The translations under genes were made by a program, and so were the position numbers. 14,777 nucleotides of DNA, taken from NCBI GenBank assembly GCA_037139195.1, contig JBAXGW010000086.1, positions 1 through 14,777 on the forward strand, read 5' to 3'. This document shows, in pieces, positions 14,752 to 14,777 of this stretch; position 1 is the stretch's first letter; every line of letters starts with the position of its first letter. The stretch is from JBAXGW01 sp037139195. GTDB taxonomy: Bacteria; Bacteroidota; Bacteroidia; Bacteroidales; JAHJDW01. Under the pieces are notes generated by a model. That model ran no database searches. It saw only the letters and a list, made by a program, of their open reading frames with translations, and was not told the origin of the DNA.

Positions 14752-14777
14752 TAAAAAATGCCTATCTTTAGGGGATG

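Overview
The window looks like a chromosomal segment of a Bacteroidota bacterium. It is AT-rich, its gene families resemble Bacteroidota members, and four promoters fit the Bacteroidota sigma-factor pattern (TTTG, 19-20 bases, TAnnTTTG). Every gene I support lies on the minus strand, so transcription runs from high to low coordinates. I could not run searches; family names come from motifs I can read.

From right to left: at 14000-14719 is a repeat protein built of NGxQxGxxN units. It lacks a signal peptide, and its 5' end falls inside a 27-base sequence that recurs inverted at the other end of the window (22-48). Next comes a two-gene polyamine operon (11314-13783): carboxyspermidine dehydrogenase, then carboxynorspermidine/carboxyspermidine decarboxylase. 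Together they make spermidine from an aspartate-semialdehyde/diamine adduct. The gap between the two genes is almost entirely a 7-base-periodic repeat array.

At 6297-11038 is a tight four-gene unit: an NtrC-type sigma54 activator, its histidine kinase, a secreted subtilisin-like protease and a small two-helix membrane protein with a possible PH-like domain. Gaps are 20 bases of overlap, then 8, then 2 bases, so the protease and membrane protein are probably expressed with the regulators.

At 3486-6224 is a methionine/threonine branch operon. A promoter is followed by a SAM-I riboswitch and an intrinsic terminator, then metX and hom. SAM should switch off homoserine synthesis and its acetylation together. 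A second 7-base-periodic array fills the metX-hom gap and supplies the last codons of metX.

The left part is housekeeping: purE and rpsO, each with its own promoter, then a hairpin attenuator and pnp, ending in a very long hairpin terminator.

The most interesting features are the two related heptamer arrays inside operons, the inverted 27-base repeat tied to a gene with a displaced start, and the regulator-kinase-protease-membrane protein unit, which has no standard promoter that I can see.
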